A stretch of DNA of 64,000 bases. It comes from Asparagopsis taxiformis (Eukaryota; Rhodophyta; Florideophyceae; Bonnemaisoniales; Bonnemaisoniaceae). The stretch covers positions 62,001-126,000 of the forward strand of contig JALQPE010002066.1 of the NCBI GenBank assembly GCA_030407315.1, written 5' to 3'. Shown in pieces: positions 1-11,212 of the stretch; position 1 is the first letter of the stretch; the number at the start of each line of letters is the position of its first letter. The notes beneath the pieces were generated by a model. That model ran no database searches. It worked only from the letters and a program-made list of their open reading frames with translations, and had not been told where the DNA came from. The translations under genes were made by a program, and so were the position numbers.

Positions 1-400
1 AGACAATGGAATCGAGATCCCACATGTCGTCAAAGATGAGGAGAAAGCGCTTCGAACCGAGCAGGTCAATTAGCTCCTCCATCATGTTGGAATGAGTGTC
101 GTCATTTGCAGTGAGTTTAACGAATTTGGGGAGGAAATCTGGGAATGCGTCGGTGACAATCTGCTTCAGCTGGTTCAACAGCCTCTGCACTTTAGCGTCG
201 TGACCGAGTTCAATGAACCACACGCCGTCTGGGAACCTTTGCCAAACATCTGCACGTCTGCCGAGGGCGCGCAGGATGGTAGTTTTGCCTGCGCCGCCCA
301 TACCGACGAGAGCTATGGCGTTACTGTTTGGGTTGTCGGACAGGAGGGCGTGCTTGGCCTTGCTTTCTGGAGTGGGTGAATCATCGAAGTTTAGACAGTA
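1..400 (-). CDS. NB-ARC NTPase domain of a STAND/NLR-type protein, partial
   Basis: The minus strand, from about 400 down to the window edge, reads without a stop. It contains a Walker A/P-loop (ALVGMGGAGKTT, around 265-300) and, about 75 residues later, a hydrophobic kinase-2/Walker B segment (KRFLLIFDDMWD, around 20-50). This pair and its spacing identify an NB-ARC nucleotide-binding switch, as used by cytoplasmic plant NLR and other STAND sensors that oligomerise when ATP replaces ADP. The rest of the domain and any repeat region lie left of the window. The frame stays open upstream as Pro/Ser-rich sequence, and a second open frame (381-869) overlaps it, so the N-terminal exon or frame is unresolved. 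The domain call is firm; start, partner domains and role are not visible. Confidence 0.86.
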
Positions 401-869
401 ATGGCGGGAGTTTCGGGGGGACGTAGAAGACAGCAGGCTGTGGGGTACGTGATGGTTGGGCGGGAGACAATACGGGAGTGGAGTGGGGAAGCGGTGTGAG
501 ATGGGTGGGGACACTGGGTGGAGTGAGGGAGATGATGGGGGCTGCGTCGGTGGATGGGACTCGGTGGGCAAGGAACCAGCTACGGCGGGAGGGGCAGAGG
601 TCGTTTGATGGGCGTGGTCGGATGTGGGACTGGATGGGACGGTGGAGTGACGGTGTTGGAGCGGGTGGAGTTGGAACAGGATGGTCTGGTTGAGAGGAAG
701 GAATGATCCATGGTACTAGAAGTGTGTGCGGAGGAAAGACAGAGAATATTGTTAGTCGGAAAGCTGAATGGTACGGACGGAGAGGCAAAGATGGAGGTTG
801 TGGGCGTTGGGTGTATGGATGGTACAAGAAGGAAAGAGTTGCAAGTCGAGAAGTGGAGAAGTGGCGCAA
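381..869 (-). CDS. Pro/Ser-rich ORF immediately upstream of the NB-ARC frame, possible 5' part of that gene
   Basis: A 162-codon ATG-initiated frame, rich in Pro, Ser and His, ends about 80 bases before the P-loop. Its last residues (VFYVPPKLPPLLSKL) resemble the 'PP.LP....' stretch that often precedes NB-ARC domains in STAND proteins. It may therefore be the N-terminal part of the NB-ARC gene, joined by an intron or separated by a one-base frame break near 375-400. The competing frame continuous with the P-loop is also Pro/Ser-rich, so composition alone does not decide. Low confidence as a separate gene. Confidence 0.3.
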   Translation of the reverse strand: MRHFSTSRLATLSFLYHPYTQRPQPPSLPLRPYHSAFRLTIFSVFPPHTLLVPWIIPSSQPDHPVPTPPAPTPSLHRPIQSHIRPRPSNDLCPSRRSWFLAHRVPSTDAAPIISLTPPSVPTHLTPLPHSTPVLSPAQPSRTPQPAVFYVPPKLPPLLSKLR

Positions 870-1190
870 GCTGAGATGATTTGAGGTACGGCGTTACGCG
901 GTATTCCTGTCTAATGGTTTGGTGAGCGAAGTAAAAGAGCGGAGAAGGATGGATTGATAGAAATAGTTTTTTGAGGCAATGGGGGGTGGGAGAAGATTGT
1001 CAGTTGACGAGGTGAATGGCACGAACGGGGAGGCAAGGAAGGATGGAGGGCAATGGGCGGTGGCGTATGGACGGTACGAACGCAGAAGAATTGTGAGCCG
1101 AGTTGTGGTGCGATGTGTGATGTGGTGCTGCTCGAAGTAACGGAGCGGAAGTAGATGGATCGATAGGAACAGTTTGCTCAGCAAGTTGCG
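766..1190. repeat. Diverged tandem duplication, about 205-247 bp per unit
   Basis: Bases 766-855 (starting GAATGGTACGGACGG) are matched imperfectly at 1014-1105 (GAATGGCACGAACGG). Bases 926-982 are matched at about 1131-1188 ('agtaa.ggagcgga...tggat.gatag.aa.agtttg'). Order and orientation are the same. The offset falls from about 247 to 205, which implies internal indels. No coding function is evident. Confidence 0.6.
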
Positions 1191-1395
1191 AGACAGGGAA
1201 CGAGATAGCGCATTGCTGCCACCGAGTATACATCTGTATAAGAGGGAGGAGGCGTATTAATTAGAGGCAGAACTGGGAGTATCGTAAAATATCTCGGTTC
1301 CAACTCATGCTGAAGGGCCATTAGGACGTGTCGGAAGTCGTCCACGTGTCTGCACCCTGTTTGCAGAGATTGAACATACTATGTTTCTATTGGAT

Positions 1396-1883
1396 TTAAC
1401 ATCCTCTCCACTTTCCGCTAGTCGACCCAGAACTTCGGGTACCGAAATCACAATAGTAGTGCCTATAAGAACGCCATGTTTAATGCAGGTTTTGCCAGTA
1501 ATAACTTGGCTAACCAGGGGCTTGCGGCTCTTTCAGCATCGCTTTGACCATTGCATATGATGGGTGCCCCAGGGTAGCCAAACTATGTGAAAAGGTAAGC
1601 TAGGGATGGAGGGAGGGTGTCAAAAGATAGTTACGTGTGGGCGATGCGGACTGTGCTGCGCTGCTGGGGAGGTCTGGAATGGAAACCTCGACCAGATGAG
1701 GCTTCCCGCCGGCGGAGCTCGATGGCTGCGGCAGACTCGCGCCAACATAGATCAGTATCTTTTCCCATCTGAGCATACTGGTGGTACATACTGTCAGGAA
1801 ACACTTCTGCACCCGCCAAAAATTTCGTTTCTTAGCTGACGTTTTCGAAGTTAAAATACTTTCTGCGTGCCTTGAAAACCTAG
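1396..1883 (-). repeat. Dispersed repeat family R, copy A (subfamily 1)
   Basis: This roughly 488-bp segment is the near-identical reverse complement of 6143-6629 (copy B). It is distantly related to copies C (32033-32602) and D (58901-59465). All four share one terminus, GGATGTTAA in the family orientation, the motif GGATGGAGGGAGGGT in the other orientation, and a TTTCAAG..CGCAGAA other end. No transposase, TIR, TG..CA ends or tRNA-like promoter is visible, so its class is unknown. Confidence 0.75.
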
Positions 1884-4800
1884 TATTCGAGTAGTCGTCC
1901 ATGTATCATCCGGAACGTACACCGGGACTACGGTTCGTGTACACTGCCTCACGGTGCATGGCACAAAGTGTACCATGGGGTACACTATCGCCAGATGCAT
2001 AGAATAGTGTACTCATCTAATTTGAATCATTCAACTCGGGCAGATGCGGGACATGAATTGACGCTGTCCCCAATTTATTGCCACGTTCTGGCGATATTGC
2101 GAACAGTTGAGGCCAAGTCGTCCGAGTGTGTAGTCACGTTGCGATTGTAGCAAACATGTCGGGCCATTGCCGATCACGCTAAATCCCCTTGAATCGCAGC
2201 CAAAGACTGCATCCGGCAATGATGCCTTGGGTGGGTGCGAGGTATGTAGTCCTTCAGCCCAACGCGTGCAGCAGCTTTTACCAATGCGGCTCCGGTAGCT
2301 GCCCGAATAATCTATGAACACTTGAGGATACAAGCACGATGGTGGGAGGGAAACGAGAGAAATTGAACTGATTCTACCCGTCGGCGCCCGGAGACAGGTC
2401 GATGAAGCGCACGCGGACCACATCTAATCTGCATCGTGCGCCCCATGTTGCAAGACACCGATCAGCGACAGATGCACACTCGTGCCATCATCGTTGCCGC
2501 TCTGAACATGCAATGTTTACTTGGTTCCTTGTAATGCTCAACTGACTCAGTGCGTATTCCAATAGAAATTGCCAAAATTACAAATTCCCGTCCGCACGTC
2601 AAGCTTAATACGTCGGCATGGTTGTTGGCATTTGACCAACTCGAGCGTCGCGAACAATCGCAGTCAAGCCACAAACGATTCATGCCAACCTATCGCACTC
2701 GATACCTGCGTGTGCATTGCAGAGTCTGCGGTTGATCGCGATGCAGTCAACAACCTGATCTGCTTTGAAATGCAGTTCATTGCTGTGTATCGCGCACATC
2801 CAAGAGAGCGTCGCGACAGCTTGGTTGTATCGCCGTATGACTGGAAGGGATGCTTGAATAGCTGACGATGCACTTAGTGAAAGAACATTTCCTTTCGTTC
2901 ATGGCGCTCTGTGCAGACGTGAAGTGCATAGTGAGGCAGTGACAGTGGCGTTTGTATTGGCTGGATCGCATGAGTTGGTGCATGCAGGTACGAGGTAGAG
3001 ACAGTTTATGTTGGCAACCATCCCTCGCGCACATTGCACATGAACGAGCGCAGTGAGGGAGGGGGCAGCGCACACTCCATCTCGCAAACATTGCTAGGGA
3101 TAGGAGGAGGAAGAAGAATGCATTGAGCGTGTCCACGGTTTGGGGACGGGTTGTCCGGAACAGATATTGAATTGAGTATTGGGCCATGATGGAGCACGCC
3201 AATGCACCTGAACAGTTGGGTACACGGATGTGCTCTACCGCAATGGAACATTGGATCAACCGAGTTGGATGGGAGGAAGTGAAGCAGCGAGGGTAGGAGC
3301 GATGGGAATGTGGGTCTACAGACTGGATGAGCGATGATGTCGAAGATGAAACGGTCATGTAGTGTGCACGTACCGGTGACCATACGAGCACGGAACTGGA
3401 GTAGTGTGGAAGTTTGGGACGCACTGAAACCCACGACCAATTATAGACTACTTGTCCCACTAAGCTTTTATCAATAAACATGGTCATGGATAACATTTCA
3501 GTATCATGCTTCGTAGTACATGAATGAGGTACTAAGAAGACCAACGGTGCTGACGTAGTCTGGATAAACTATTCGTTCTCGAGGAACAACGATGCACGTG
3601 TTGAGATCATGCTGCGCAATCCATATCAACCAGCGCTGAGAGTACAAAAGAGCGAGCGAAGCGCATGTGGAAGAAAATTATCTTCGTTCACAGGAGGAAG
3701 TGTTCAACGATATGCTGATGGAACGCATTGCGTAGCGTGGAATACACGATGCACCAGCGAGTGTTGCAGTGCAAACGCTGACAAACGCATGTATCGGCAC
3801 AATGACACCGACCAACATAACAATTGTGGTCACGTGACGCAATCGGCATCTGCCGTCAGATGCAGTTGCAACAAATGCGTCAAGCGCCTTGCTCACCTAC
3901 TACCGGCACATACCACATGTTGCTGTGAACGCTGCGCGACGGGCGGATGGATGCGCACACTTTTGCACGCTATCAACATGTTCAACTATCGCAAACGAGC
4001 GCTGCCCAGGACCCCGACCAGCGCCTGAACTCTGTTGCTGACTCAACGACTGCGCCGAACAGAGGCTAGTCACATCTGTTGGAAGTACGCACGACCGAGT
4101 GAAGCGTCGTGTGTGATACTCAACGACGCGACACTCTCCCGTAATTCAGTAGTGTATATGTGGATCTCAGTGTCTCAAATGTCGATCTCCCTAAATATTT
4201 CACACTCATTTTCCATATTTTCAAACGCTTTCACAGACACTTCAACTCCCAATCGCACTCACCTCCGATATGCGCATCTCGCAACCCCGATCATCGCGCA
4301 AACCGCTCTCCACTTCAGTCTTTGTTCACTACCGTGCGCCGGCCATGTTCCGACACAGTCCATGTCAAATTCAGCCTGCGTCGAGACCCCAATGACCCGT
4401 AATCGCGCATTGTCTTTGGCGGGCAGCCCATACGTCTCGCGTGACATGTCTCCTCAGCCTCATTTGTACCACCTCATATCTAACAGTTGATTTTGCCACC
4501 TGTCCAGCATGTCATTGTGCTCAGTGCGGGGATGCGTATTTCGTTGGAGCATGACGACCTGGCAGACTGTCGAGACTTGTGTACCTGCTGTTTGTGGAGA
4601 TGTCTTCTGTAGCCTTTGTGTTGTTTGATGCGTGTGATTTCCGAGTCGTTCCCAGATGATAGCGAATCCTCATCTCTGCAGTAATCCAATGCCAACCAGT
4701 AGAACACTGGTACAATGACCACCTCCCCCTGGCAGCCAGCACGGAACCGCGCCAAGAAAAAGCTACATCAGCTCATTCAGCGTTCATTTCCGTTCCGCGT

Positions 4801-5725
4801 ACTTCGGCGATAGTGTCACATTTGCAATCTTCGCTCTCAGCACTGCCTTGATCATCGACTTACACTTCCTTGCCTTGTTGCAATGTTTGCTATATTATTT
4901 CCTCACGGTGCTTCTGCGAGTGGATGTCAAGTTTGTACGAAATACTGCTTTTTATTGTGTGAAACAGATCAGCGGTGACATGTTGGATGAAACAGCAAAA
5001 CCGCGGATATGTATGTATTTGCGCGTGAAAAGGCTTCCGAACGGGGCCAACGTCTGAACGTTTCTTACACTGCGTACAAACCTAGTGTCGAGGTTCCCAT
5101 GACGACGAAAATTCGGAGATATCTTCTGCGAAGCATGCAACGAACTAGCGACTCCGATGCGCCGACAGCTTGGCTCTTGGATGAAGTGACTTTGAGAGAT
5201 GGGCGAGCTTCCTTGTCATTCCGGTGCAATTGGGAATGGGGTTTGATTGAGTATTGCAGTGTGATAAGAGAGGGTTGTTAGGAGCCTGATTTATCCATCA
5301 GTTGGGTCTCAGCCGAGATGCACTGTCCTCTGGTTCTATGCGAAAGGCGGAACAATTAGTTTCAGTTTGCAGGTACCACTGATCCCCTTCGTGACGCGCG
5401 TATTACATCTATGTGAATGCATTGGCCAGATGTGAGAACATTTAATGCTTGAGGTAATCTGAATATGTGGTCCAACTGCTGAGACACTTTGAAAGGGTGA
5501 GATTGGCAACAAGTTTCTGCAATTTTCAGGGATTGGCAATCACTTCTGCTAACTGAAGCGAATTATAGGAGCTGTTTGAAGAATGAATCGATACGGAACA
5601 AGAAAACTACTATACGGAAGCAAGATAGTAGCGTCATGTACTGGGGCAAGTTTACACTTCCAGTGAAATGATAGGAAACAAGCCATAAAAGAGCACATTG
5701 CACACTACATCGACTTGAATCTAGA
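1884..5725. other. Gene-poor interval, no supported gene
   Basis: Only short overlapping frames occur. The longest (2777-3544, minus, 255 codons) is Ser/Cys/His-rich, overlaps another minus frame of equal quality, and has no recognisable domain. I see no repeat longer than the flanking R copy and no RNA gene. Confidence 0.5.
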
Positions 5726-5965
5726 TCATGCGTAGCAGAAGACACGACGAAACCAAGTACGAAAGGGAGACAGAAAGGTGGCAGGCTGCTCACAAGCATC
5801 GGGGCCACATTCATCGATGCTCGGGGGGAGTTGGAGAATGGGCATATCTGGAAAGTAGATCGGAGGGTAGACTGATTCACGAGGAGCACCTGGCACGGTA
5901 AGCGGGCGTGAATGTGCATGAGGTGATGAACGTGAACAGGACATGATGAAGTTGAAGAGTTTCAT
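5726..5965 (-). CDS. Conserved 79-aa protein of unknown function, paralogue 1
   Basis: This short ATG-to-TGA frame would be ignored alone, but a second 79-codon frame at 19984-20223 encodes a protein that aligns without gaps with about 42 of 79 identical residues. The blocks MKLF, VPGAP, PPIYFPDMPI.QLP.SI, FRTW.RR and FC.A are shared. Both genes have a TATA-like box about 70-80 bp upstream of the ATG (here 6031-6037), and the DNA stays identical for about 16 nt across the stop codon. The protein is basic at the C terminus, with no signal peptide or membrane span. Family and function are not recognised. The protein-level conservation argues for a real gene. Confidence 0.62.
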   Translation of the reverse strand: MKLFNFIMSCSRSSPHAHSRPLTVPGAPRESVYPPIYFPDMPILQLPPSIDECGPDACEQPATFLSPFRTWFRRVFCYA

Positions 5966-6030
5966 TTAGAAGCCCAGCTGTCTTGAGTTGGCGGGGGTGG
6001 TATCAGAGAGTGAATCATGTCTGAGTGGGT

Positions 6031-6037
6031 CTTTTAT
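6031..6037 (-). promoter_or_regulatory. TATA-like box of the 79-aa gene (paralogue 1)
   Basis: The minus strand reads ATAAAAG about 70 bp upstream of the ATG at 5965. The paralogue has TATAAAA at the equivalent distance. Confidence 0.45.
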
Positions 6038-6127
6038 GCTGGGGATGGGGCGGGGGAGAAGATTACATTGGCACACTACTTCACCATATGGTGGGAACAT
6101 GTACTTGTTGGGCACATGAGGATGTAC

Positions 6128-6740
6128 TGACGAATAATTCTCTTAGGTTTTCAAGGCACGCAGAAAGTATTTTAACTTCGAAACGTCAGCTAAGAAACGA
6201 AATTTTTGGCGGGTGCAGAAGTGTTCCTGTACAGTATGTACCACCAGTACTGCTCAGATGGGAAAAGATACTGATCTATGTTGGCGCGAGTCTGCCGCAG
6301 CCATCGAGCTCCGCCGGCGGGAAGCCTCATCTGGTCGAGGTTTCCATTCCAGACCTCCCCAGCAGCGCAGCACAGTCCGCATCGCCCACACGTAACTATC
6401 TTTTGACACCCTCCCTCCATCCCTAGCTTACCTTTTCACATAGTTTGGCTACCCTGGGCACCCATCATATGCAATGGTCAAAGCGATGCTGAAAGAGCCG
6501 CAAGCCCCTGGCTTAGCCAAGTTATTACTGGCAAAACCTGCATTAAACATGCGTTCTTATAGGCACTACTATTGTGATTTCGGTACCCGAAGTTCTGGGT
6601 CGACTAGCGGAAAGTGGAGAGGATGTTAAAATACTTTAATTAATTTAATTACATTCACAGTAGACTCAAGCGTGAACATATACATGGCCGACGACGCGCC
6701 ATCAAGTAAACGTCCGGCAGGACGAATCTCTTTCTCAACA
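6128..6740 (+). repeat. Copia-A 5' LTR, split by a 487-bp insertion
   Basis: Bases 6128-6142 match the first 15 nt of the 3' LTR with one difference. The match resumes at AATACTTT (6630) and runs to TCAACA (6740). Without the insertion the LTR would be about 126 bp, against 127 bp for the 3' LTR. Confidence 0.88.
6143..6629 (+). repeat. Dispersed repeat family R, copy B, inserted in the Copia-A 5' LTR
   Basis: Near-identical reverse complement of copy A (1396-1883). The empty site is preserved in the 3' LTR (TTCTC|TAATACTTT), which shows that R is a discrete mobile unit that moved after Copia-A inserted. A TTA trinucleotide occurs at both junctions but cannot be separated from element sequence. 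Confidence 0.85.
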
Positions 6741-6757
6741 GGTTATCGGCCCAGACG
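6741..6757 (+). promoter_or_regulatory. Primer binding site of Copia-A (half-tRNA type)
   Basis: GGTTATCGGCCCAGACG directly follows the LTR. Its complement resembles the anticodon arm of initiator tRNA-Met (CTGGGCCCATAACC), not a tRNA 3' end. Drosophila copia is known to be primed by such a cleaved tRNA half. The mismatch falls in the anticodon (CAU to GAU), so an isoleucine tRNA is an alternative. Confidence 0.6.
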
Positions 6758-6840
6758 CTACAATTTGCGCTCGATCTCAAGCCCACCCTTCCGCGCCCTC
6801 CGTTTCAGCAACGAAATCAGCTTGACTTTCACACCCCGCC

Positions 6841-7003
6841 TGCACCCCTGACGTGCCCACTCCGGCGACATCCACACCCAGCCTGCACCCCTGACGTGCC
6901 CACTCCGGCGACATCCACACCCAGCCTGCACCTCCGACGTGCCCACTCCGGCGACATCCACACCCAGCCTGCACCTCCGACGTGCCCAATCCGGCGACAC
7001 CAC
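6841..7003 (+). repeat. 43-bp minisatellite in the Copia-A leader, about 3.8 copies
   Basis: The unit begins TGCACCCCTGACGTGCCCAC and recurs at 6841, 6884, 6927 and 6970 with one to three changes. It ends just before the likely gag ATG at 7017. Confidence 0.9.
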
Positions 7004-7016
7004 CTACTCATCCATA

Positions 7017-8690
7017 ATGGATAACAATCCCGCCCAGCCTGCCGTCCCTGCCCATACTTCGCCCCCTTCCATATCCCCTCTTCACTCAGTTGAAATCCCA
7101 ACTTTGACCACAGTCAATTTCATTGCATGGCGTATGAGCGTTGAACACGTCGCCCGCACCCAGGACCTCATGCATTACCTTTACCAACCTATACCGCATT
7201 CCGAGTCGCAACAAGAAATTGATGCACACCTCATCCGTCATGCTCAAGCACAAGTTCTTATCATAACTTCTCTCTCAACGGAGATATTGTCCTACTTCAC
7301 GGACATAGAGCTACAGGGTCCCCTACACGTTTTGTACGACAAGATCCGTCTCAAGCTCACCTCCCCCAACCCAGCCCATACCCCAAGTCAGCTGCGTCGC
7401 AAAGCGCATCAAATCAAGTGGCAGCCTGGCACTACAGCAGTCGAATATGTTCAACAGCATACTGAACTGCGCCAACTCATGGTTAGGTCAAACTATCCAG
7501 ATATATCAGATGAACAAACTACAATTCGCTTCATCCTGGAAGGGCTTGAACATGACCCTTCTTGGATCGTCTTCTTACAGACCATCTCTATGCACAATGA
7601 TCTCAACCCTAAACATCTACTTTGCTTGGATCAAGTAATTACTATGATCATCAAACAGGCTGACATTGCCCAACAAGCCTCGCCCGCTTCCCATACCTCT
7701 CTGGCGCCACGAATTTTCACAAACCCCCACCGCTCCCGCCGCTCCCCCGCTAGTCAGCGACACCCAGCCGAACAACGCTACACACAAAAATTCCGGCCGG
7801 ACAATAACATACTACCACCGAAAAACTACAGAGGTCCCTGGTTCAAATTACATGGCAGCCCACACCACACCACGGAAAACTGCAGAGCCAGACAGTTCTT
7901 TCTTAGCCGCCACGAAAGGAAAGAGAAGCCTCACAAACCCGTTCGTGCTCTTGCAGTTACTACAGACCCATATCAACAACATTTCAGCGAAGAGTTTGAA
8001 AACGACTCGTCTGACAGTGTAAGTGCCCATGAGCCTCAAACCTTCATACTAGACTCCGGCGCTAACCCCACTCACCTAACCCGGGCCCTCCCAGGAATGA
8101 CAAAGCACAAATCCAAGACCGTCACTGCAGACGGACATGCGTCTCGAACAACCCATCGTGACACAGTCACCCTATCTTTGTCCGACAAAAGCACCTTAAC
8201 TCAGCATACTGCTGTAGTTGCACCTTCATTAAGCACAAACCTACTTTCCGTAGGACAGCTTACTAAAACGCATGACGTCATATTCACAAATGACTGTGCT
8301 TACATCACTCTACCCTCTGCCCCTCCCCCACCTGAGTCCATACTGGCCACAGTTCCAAAAACCTCCAAAGGCCTCTACCAGACCACTCCTCATTCACTTT
8401 CCTGCACTACTCACACTTCCACCAGCAATGCTGCTCACTCCTTCCCCATCAAGGATAAGCGTACTAAAAATCCCAAACGTGGCAAGAGCAACCTACCCAC
8501 TCCGAACCCACCTCGACTGCCAAGAGCACCCCTCTGTAAACCACCACCATTCCGTCACAGCAATATCCACAAAAAACCGCGTAAAGCGAAGCAGAAGCGA
8601 CGCCTGGCAAGACGTAGTCACCCCCTCCGAAAATTCGAGTCCCACTTCCGTCAACCCTCCGTGACTATTATCATTGGCACATCAAGCTAA
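7017..8690 (+). pseudogene. gag: Copia-A gag and protease segment
   Basis: The frame is open from further upstream, but the first ATG is at 7017 (MDNNPAQP). The first 220 or so residues are a Copia Gag core. A basic linker and a degenerate zinc knuckle follow (FKLHGSPHHTTENC), in which Phe replaces the first Cys seen in Copia-C. The aspartic protease motif LDSGANPTHLTR lies near residue 345. The frame leaves the polyprotein near 8660: the pre-integrase sequence (YYHWHIKLNHIHP) continues in another frame. In a working copy this would make virus-like particles and process the polyprotein. Confidence 0.85.
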
Positions 8691-11212
8691 ACCACATTCA
8701 CCCGGCCAAACTTCATCATATGGCGAAACATAAATTAGTCAACGACCTGCCCCACACCCTTCTCCGCACACCTCCGAAGTTTACATGTTCGGGTTGCGCG
8801 ATGGGAAAAATGCCTGCTGCCCCCTTCCATCGCCACCCGCGCACCGACCCCATCGGCTCTCACCTACACATTGATATATGTGGCCCCATGCCTATCCCCT
8901 CTCTCTCTAATAACCTCCATTTCATAACCTTCCTTGACCAGGGGAGCCGATACCTTCGTATAGTATGTGCTCCGACAAAATCAGAAGCGGCCAGAAACAT
9001 TCAACCTCACATCGACCATGTCCATCGCACTACCCCCCATCGCATATCCCAGCTTACATCCGACAATGCCCGTGAGTTCTATACTCACGTCCTCAATAGG
9101 TTCTACTCAGATAACCACATTTCTACAAACCCTACGATTCCCCATACCCCGCAGGAAAATTCGCTGGCAGAACGAATCAATCGCACCATAATGAATACTG
9201 CACGAACGACCCTGCTGTCCTCCGGCCTCCCCCTCGAGCTCTGGGACTATGAAGCGTTAGCTGCAGCTGACGCATACAACCACACCCCTCATAGCGCAAC
9301 GGCACAGCTTCCTGCTGCACTATGGTTCGATTGCAAACCTGAGATCCACACCATCCTTCCATTTGGTACGACTGGATACGTATACGACCCTGCGCCGCGA
9401 AATAAGCTCCAGCCACGAGCTGCCCTCCACCATTACATTGGTCGTTCCGATTACTATCACTACTTCATATACAATCCATCGACACAGAAAGTAACCCGAT
9501 GCCGAATCGCTGATTTCCATCCCTATAATCCTGCAACTGACCCTGTCAGCACCATTCATACTGCTAACGTCAGTACCCTTCCCGATACCAACAGCATCAT
9601 CCCCCCTCGGCCATATACAGAGCCCAAATCACTCAAGGCAGCTCGAGAAGCCCCGGATGCCACTGAATGGCAACTTGCATGGGACAAGGAATTGGACACT
9701 CTGGAACAGCGTGGTACATTGACCTTCATCCCCAAATCCCAGCTTCCCCCAGGAACCCAGCTGCTCCCATTCACCACCGTGCTAAAATTAAAACGCGACG
9801 AAAATGGCACCCCGATCTCCCGAAAAGTCCGCTGTACAGTACGCGGAGACCGGCAGGTAGCCGGTCTACATTTCGATCCAACAGACCTCTCCAGCCCAGT
9901 GGCGAATCGCGATACTATCCGTGCGGCTCTCGCCTTTGCAGCAGCACACAATTACACTGTGTTACATTGGGATTTAGAATCCGCCTTTCTGCACGAAAAA
10001 TTTACCGAAGACCGCAACATATACCTCCACCAACCACCCCGTTTCGACGGCTCACTCAAGTATCCAAATCATGTAGCACATCTGACGGGAAACATGTACG
10101 GGTGCAAACAAGCCTGTACGATTTTCACCCAAGGCCTGGCTGACTTCCTCCATTCTATCAACTTCCAACGACTGAACTCCGATCCATGCTCATTCATTAC
10201 CCACTCGGAGGACGATAAGTCCCAATTCGTTCTCCTCGTCATAACAGTCGATGACTTCTTGGTTATCACTAACCACATACCCCTAGCTAACAATATCCGC
10301 GACCGACTCTCTGAAAAATACAAAGTCAAAGACTTAGGCCAAGTTCAGCACATAATTGGTTGGAAAGTTGAGCGTGACGACAGTGGAATCACTATTTCAT
10401 AGCCTGGCTACATAGCTTCCCTCCTCGAACGATTCAGAATGTGCGACTCAAAGACCTTCACTTCTCCTATCGCATCAGAACTCCTATCCCCAAACCAGTC
10501 TTCTGCTAAACCGCTCGACACATCACGCCACGACTACAAAGCCCTAATTGGGTCACTACGATACCTGGCCGATTCAACTCGACCAGACATTGCGTTCATT
10601 GTCGGATATCTAGGTCGATCTGCCCATAAACCAACGACTCACGACTGGCAGGCAGGTCTATGTGTTCTGCGCTACCTAAAGGGCACTCTTACCACTGGTA
10701 TACACTATAGCAGCCTCTTGACCTCCACTCTATCTGCGTATTCCGACTCTGACTTCGCAGCATGCCCCTCTACTCGTCGCTCCACCACTGGTTCCGTCAT
10801 TTTCTACAACGGCTCGCCGGTGGCCTGGCAATCTAAACGACAGCGGCACGTATCATCTTCTACGTTTGCAGCCGAATACACTGCTGCCTTTCACACAACA
10901 CAGCTAATTCAAACAATCGTAGGCTTCTTAGCCTCCCTTCCGGGCCATGACAACACACCTGTCGACCTTTTCATCGACAACACGGCAGCGATCACATCTG
11001 CAACGGCCAAACACCCCACGCCTAGATCGCGCCATGTCGATGTTAAGTATCACTGGCTCCGGGAGCAGGTTCAGAACGGCCTCATATCACCAACACACAT
11101 ATCCACAACACAAAACCCCGCTGACCTACTCACGAAGTCACTCAAACCTGCCCAGTTCACACACAAACTCCCATTACTTCGCCTCGCAGCACACACGGTG
11201 CGCGGCGACTGA
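8660..11212 (+). pseudogene. pol: Copia-A pol: integrase, reverse transcriptase, RNase H, with one nonsense codon
   Basis: In one frame: the integrase zinc domain (HWHIKLNH.. with CSGC), the DDE core (HIDICGP, TSDNAREF, QENSLAERINR), and the reverse transcriptase (WDLESAFLHEKF and the catalytic VDDF box). A TAG at 10400-10402 interrupts '..GITIS|PGYIASLLERF', where related elements have Gln (CAG), so a single C-to-T change would explain it. RNase H follows (YSDSDFAACPSTR, AAEY, IDNTAAI). The final stop TGA at 11210-11212 is made by the first bases of the LTR echo described at 11193-11244. Confidence 0.9.

Noticed and set aside
2777..3544. 255-codon minus-strand ORF
   Set aside because: Overlaps other frames of similar quality, odd composition, no domain, paralogue or promoter that I can see.
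1396..6629. Copies A and B as terminal inverted repeats of one 5.2-kb foldback transposon
   Set aside because: Copy B sits inside the Copia-A 5' LTR, with LTR sequence and the TSD immediately on its left, so it inserted independently of copy A.
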